Source of the DNA: Sediminibacterium roseum | Lineage (GTDB): Bacteria; Bacteroidota; Bacteroidia; Chitinophagales; Chitinophagaceae | DNA: 64,000 bases | Assembly (NCBI RefSeq): GCF_009939005.1 | Contig: NZ_JAACJS010000012.1 | Span: 248,001 to 312,000, forward strand | Direction: 5' to 3' | Part shown: one piece after another, positions 61,342 through 64,000 of the stretch | Layout: every line of letters begins with the position of its first letter | Numbering within the stretch: position 1 is the stretch's first letter | Notes under the pieces: model-generated | Seen by the model: the letters and a program-made list of their open reading frames with translations, nothing else | Told to the model about the DNA's origin: nothing | Database searches by the model: none | Made by a program: the position numbers and the translations under genes

Positions 61342-63477
61342 TTAAGCGATCTTTTCTTTAAAGTATCGTTCTATTGCATCTTCGAGTTTGGGTAAAACAA
61401 TTCCTTTGTCGCTCTTCAACGCGCTGTACAAAGGGCGGGCGGCTTTCAGGTTCATGTCTTCTGCGGTGCAAAAGGTCAGCCCATCGGATTTATGACCGCC
61501 CCGGAAGGCGATTTCCCTTGCAAAATCGGACCATGAAATACCCCCTTCGTTGGAAACATGCCACACTCCTTTTTCACCGTCGATCAACAGGTCGAGTGAG
61601 GTATGAACCAGGTCGGGAACATAGGTTGGCGACACTGTGCCCTCGGCAATAACAGGGCAACAATCGTTCCGTTGTAGTTTCTGAAGCACCTGTGTTGCAA
61701 AATTATATTGGTCCCAGGGCCCAAAGAATGCACTGGTGCGGATCACGAGCGAATCTGCGTTTTCCCTCGACACGAGCGTTTCACCCGCCGCCTTGCTGTT
61801 GCCGTAAACATTCAGCGGATGCACCGCATCAGTTTCTGTATAGGGATCTTTTTTCTGCCCTGAAAAAACAAGGTCGCTGGAGAACGAAACATACCGTGCA
61901 TCGTGCTCACCCGCAACGCGCGCCAGTGTTGCTGCGCCGTAAGTGTTGATGCGGTAACAGTTTTCTGCATCGGTTTCCGCTGCATCCACATTTACGTAAC
62001 CACTTGTATTGACCACCGCCCACGGACGATACCTGCGCAATACAGCGGCCACATCCTGTTCGTTGTTAATGTCTATGTCTTCCCTTGATAAAGAAACAAA
62101 ATGCAAACCCCTTGCCGCGCATAACCGCGCAAATGCCTGCGCCAGTGTTCCTGATTTCCCGATTATGAGCAATGGTGTATGCGCATCGTTACGCACGCCT
62201 TGAGTACCCACATGTTCACGATGCCACCACCCTTTTTCTTCAAGTACAGGATGGTGAAACGGTTGGTTGGCCGCAATGGCATGCACCATTTTACCGATTG
62301 CCGTTTTTCTTGTCTTCCCGTTGCGTATGTCGTAGCAACCACTTTCGTAGTTCAGGCGCCTGCGGGTTAAGAGGCTGTCCCAGTCGAACGACCCCAGCAT
62401 CGACCATACCGTTACGGCCCGGATATCTGTTCCTTCCGCCCTGAGCTCGCAACAAGAGTCGTAGGTTTCTTTGAGCCATCGCAGCTGTTCTTCCCGCGTG
62501 CAGCCAAGGTGAACCTCGGTAACTGCCAGCGGCGCCTGTACCTGTTGCGCCGCCTCGCTCAACAATTGTTTGATGCCCTGCAAAGGCTGCACACGAACGG
62601 CTTCCACATCTACATACCTGTGCCGGCCGTTGCCGCCATGCATGCAGGATGGATAGCGATCTATGTCTGCATCAAGAAACCGCTCCGAAGTAACATAATA
62701 ATTGAAACCACATACATCGGGTACACAGGGATGCTGTATAAAAAAACGGAGGTCTTCTTTGGATATCCCGTGCTTAATAAAATAGTTGTAAAGTTTATGA
62801 GACCAGTCTACACGGCCACACAGCAGATCATACGTAAGCCAGCGCCGCTGGTTTTCAAAATCAACCTGGTATTGCAGTTCGCTGCTGCCAAAACATTTGG
62901 CAAGGTCTTCTGTCTGCACAAGCTTGGCATCCGGGTTGATCTTCCTGATCGCTTCCATACAAAGTACAACTGCTTTCAGCTGGTTGATGAGCATCTGTAA
63001 AAAAGAGCGGTCGTCGCTTTTGTGCGGGTACCACAAGCCATACAATCCACTGAACCGCGCTGTGGTAAGCGGTTCGTTCACAGGTGTGTAATATTCGATC
63101 CATGGAAACCGCTGCGCCACTTTCTCGGCATAGGCAGCCAGTTTCCGGGGGAAACCGGCATCGCTGAGGTTAGTGAATGCGGGGCCGCTTCCATGATGCA
63201 GCAGTCCCACGATGGGCTTTATCTTTTTTTCTTCGAGGATATTCAATTGTTTCCCGCTCCACGACCAGTCGATACAACATCCTTCCACCGGCTCATGCTT
63301 TTCCCAAAGCACAGGAAACCGCAAGGCGCTGATACCCGAACGCGCCAGTTCGGGTATCAGCGTCTCTCTCGTGTACACATCGCCCGATCGCAACTGGTCG
63401 TTGAACGTGTCTCCAACCCGGTTGATCGTAGCTTCGATCCCACCCCAGATCTCAGGCGCGGATATTCTGTTTTTCAT
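61342..63477 (-). CDS. Fusion: GH1-like glycosidase domain + RmlD-like nucleotide-sugar reductase domain
   Basis: A 711-residue two-domain protein. Residues ~1-405 are a GH1-like barrel with acid/base Glu135 (YTPVNEPL) and nucleophile Glu321 (AVTEVHLG). Residues ~435-711 are an extended SDR/RmlD (dTDP-4-dehydrorhamnose reductase-like) domain with Rossmann loop IGKSGTLAQAF, SFSSDLVFSG and the catalytic YGNSK (Tyr558/Lys562). In the loop the third glycine of GxxGxxG is alanine. No signal peptide. The ATG lies 26 bases inside the end of glf, so translation is probably coupled. Joining a glycosidase to a sugar reductase suggests hand-over of one sugar intermediate; the product is not known to me. 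Confidence 0.85.
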   Translation of the reverse strand: MKNRISAPEIWGGIEATINRVGDTFNDQLRSGDVYTRETLIPELARSGISALRFPVLWEKHEPVEGCCIDWSWSGKQLNILEEKKIKPIVGLLHHGSGPAFTNLSDAGFPRKLAAYAEKVAQRFPWIEYYTPVNEPLTTARFSGLYGLWYPHKSDDRSFLQMLINQLKAVVLCMEAIRKINPDAKLVQTEDLAKCFGSSELQYQVDFENQRRWLTYDLLCGRVDWSHKLYNYFIKHGISKEDLRFFIQHPCVPDVCGFNYYVTSERFLDADIDRYPSCMHGGNGRHRYVDVEAVRVQPLQGIKQLLSEAAQQVQAPLAVTEVHLGCTREEQLRWLKETYDSCCELRAEGTDIRAVTVWSMLGSFDWDSLLTRRRLNYESGCYDIRNGKTRKTAIGKMVHAIAANQPFHHPVLEEKGWWHREHVGTQGVRNDAHTPLLIIGKSGTLAQAFARLCAARGLHFVSLSREDIDINNEQDVAAVLRRYRPWAVVNTSGYVNVDAAETDAENCYRINTYGAATLARVAGEHDARYVSFSSDLVFSGQKKDPYTETDAVHPLNVYGNSKAAGETLVSRENADSLVIRTSAFFGPWDQYNFATQVLQKLQRNDCCPVIAEGTVSPTYVPDLVHTSLDLLIDGEKGVWHVSNEGGISWSDFAREIAFRGGHKSDGLTFCTAEDMNLKAARPLYSALKSDKGIVLPKLEDAIERYFKEKIA

Positions 63478-64000
63478 TCACCTGCGTTTCTGCGTTTAAA
63501 ACTTGCTGCTGTATTTTTTTAAACAGCGTTAGCGATTGTGCAACCACCTGGTCCATATTGTAATACTTATACGTTGCCAGTCTTCCCGTGAAATATACAT
63601 TGGGCGTGGTGGCTGCGAGCAACTGGTATTTCCGGTAGATCTCCGCGTTCTCTGCAGTAGGGATCGGGTAGTACGGATCGCCTTCAGCGCGTGGGAACTC
63701 ATACACTACCGATGTTTTATCGTGTTGCTGGCCCGTCAGGTATTTGAATTCTGTGATCCGTGTAAACGCCTGCTCGTTTGGATAATTTACCGTTCCCGTT
63801 GGCTGGAACACGGGTTTGTTTACCGTTTCATGTTTGAACTCGATGGAACGGTATGGCAGTTTGCCATAACAGTAATCAAAATAACTGTCTACCGGCCCTG
63901 TATAAATGATGTTCCTGAACGGGATCATATCCAGGATCTCTTTGTAATCCGTATTGAGCATGATCTTGATGTTCTCATGCGCAAGCATTTTATTGAACAT
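63452..64000 (-). CDS. glf: UDP-galactopyranose mutase, C-terminal part (cut by window edge)
   Basis: FAD enzyme that converts UDP-galactopyranose to UDP-galactofuranose for cell-surface glycans. Only the last 182 residues are in the window; the gene continues past base 64000. The visible part has IIYTGPVDSYFDYCYGKLPYRS, ITEFKYLTGQ and the closing FAD-site motif NVYFTGRLATYKYYNMDQVV, all diagnostic of Glf. Its last 26 bases overlap the start of the GH1-RmlD fusion gene, indicating one operon. Confidence 0.93.
   Translation of the reverse strand: MFNKMLAHENIKIMLNTDYKEILDMIPFRNIIYTGPVDSYFDYCYGKLPYRSIEFKHETVNKPVFQPTGTVNYPNEQAFTRITEFKYLTGQQHDKTSVVYEFPRAEGDPYYPIPTAENAEIYRKYQLLAATTPNVYFTGRLATYKYYNMDQVVAQSLTLFKKIQQQVLNAETQVNEKQNIRA

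Overview
The window is a 64 kb piece of a Bacteroidota chromosome, most likely Chitinophagaceae or a close relative. This rests on several signals read from the sequence: a fused SecDF; a short primary sigma factor without region 1.1; DUF3276, DUF3822, DUF4249 and DUF2807 proteins; many lipoboxes; almost no Shine-Dalgarno sequences; and repeated TAnnTTTG / TATTTTCG -7 promoter elements a few bases upstream of start codons. Base composition looks near even, except for AT-rich patches around 26.0-27.2 kb and 34.0-35.4 kb. No tRNA, rRNA, CRISPR array, phage or insertion sequence was recognised.

Layout. 0-6.3 kb (+ strand): an edge-truncated thioredoxin-fold protein, an orphan receiver, a FucP-type sugar transporter, a small multidrug-export-family protein, a 51-residue lipoprotein too short for usual gene calls, an acyl-CoA dehydrogenase and a YggS-type PLP protein. 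6.3-13.8 kb (- strand): a secreted peptidase/methyltransferase/propeller operon, an M20 amidohydrolase and the catalytic subunit of methylmalonyl-CoA mutase. 14.0-24.7 kb: A-type Fe-S carrier, SecDF, FKBP isomerase, two tandem YhhN proteins, membrane pyrophosphatase and a serine hydrolase. 24.7-36.6 kb: SerA, CPBP protease, a glycosylasparaginase-CutC-HEAT operon, an M14 carboxypeptidase, a Crp/Fnr regulator, an AT-rich patch with a HEPN-like protein, and a PQQ sugar dehydrogenase. 36.6-41.7 kb: gyrA with a downstream TPR gene, then a DUF2807 protein. 41.9-49.0 kb: a saccharopine-dehydrogenase-like enzyme facing a tight operon DUF3822-rsmD-bioD-folate ligase-lpxK-rnr, whose genes mostly overlap by ATGA. 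49.2-60 kb: MATE pump, trxB-folB-TPR-ACBP, DUF4249, rpoD, threonine aldolase, pgi, GNAT, DUF3276 and DinB.

The last 4 kb (60.1-64.0 kb, - strand) is the most unusual part. UDP-galactopyranose mutase overlaps a gene that fuses a GH1 glycosidase domain to an RmlD-like nucleotide-sugar reductase, followed 15 bases later by a second, stand-alone GH1-like enzyme. None has a signal peptide. This looks like a cytoplasmic glycoconjugate pathway whose product I cannot name.

Other points worth a second look: an Asp-to-Gly change in the catalytic motif of RsmD; alanine at the quinolone-determining serine of GyrA; a ~94-residue C-terminal extension on the pyrophosphatase; a long GC-rich inverted repeat at 10.1 kb; and mirrored AT-rich arrays between trxB and folB. 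Many start codons were moved downstream of the longest open frame because a good -7 element lies inside the extended frame.
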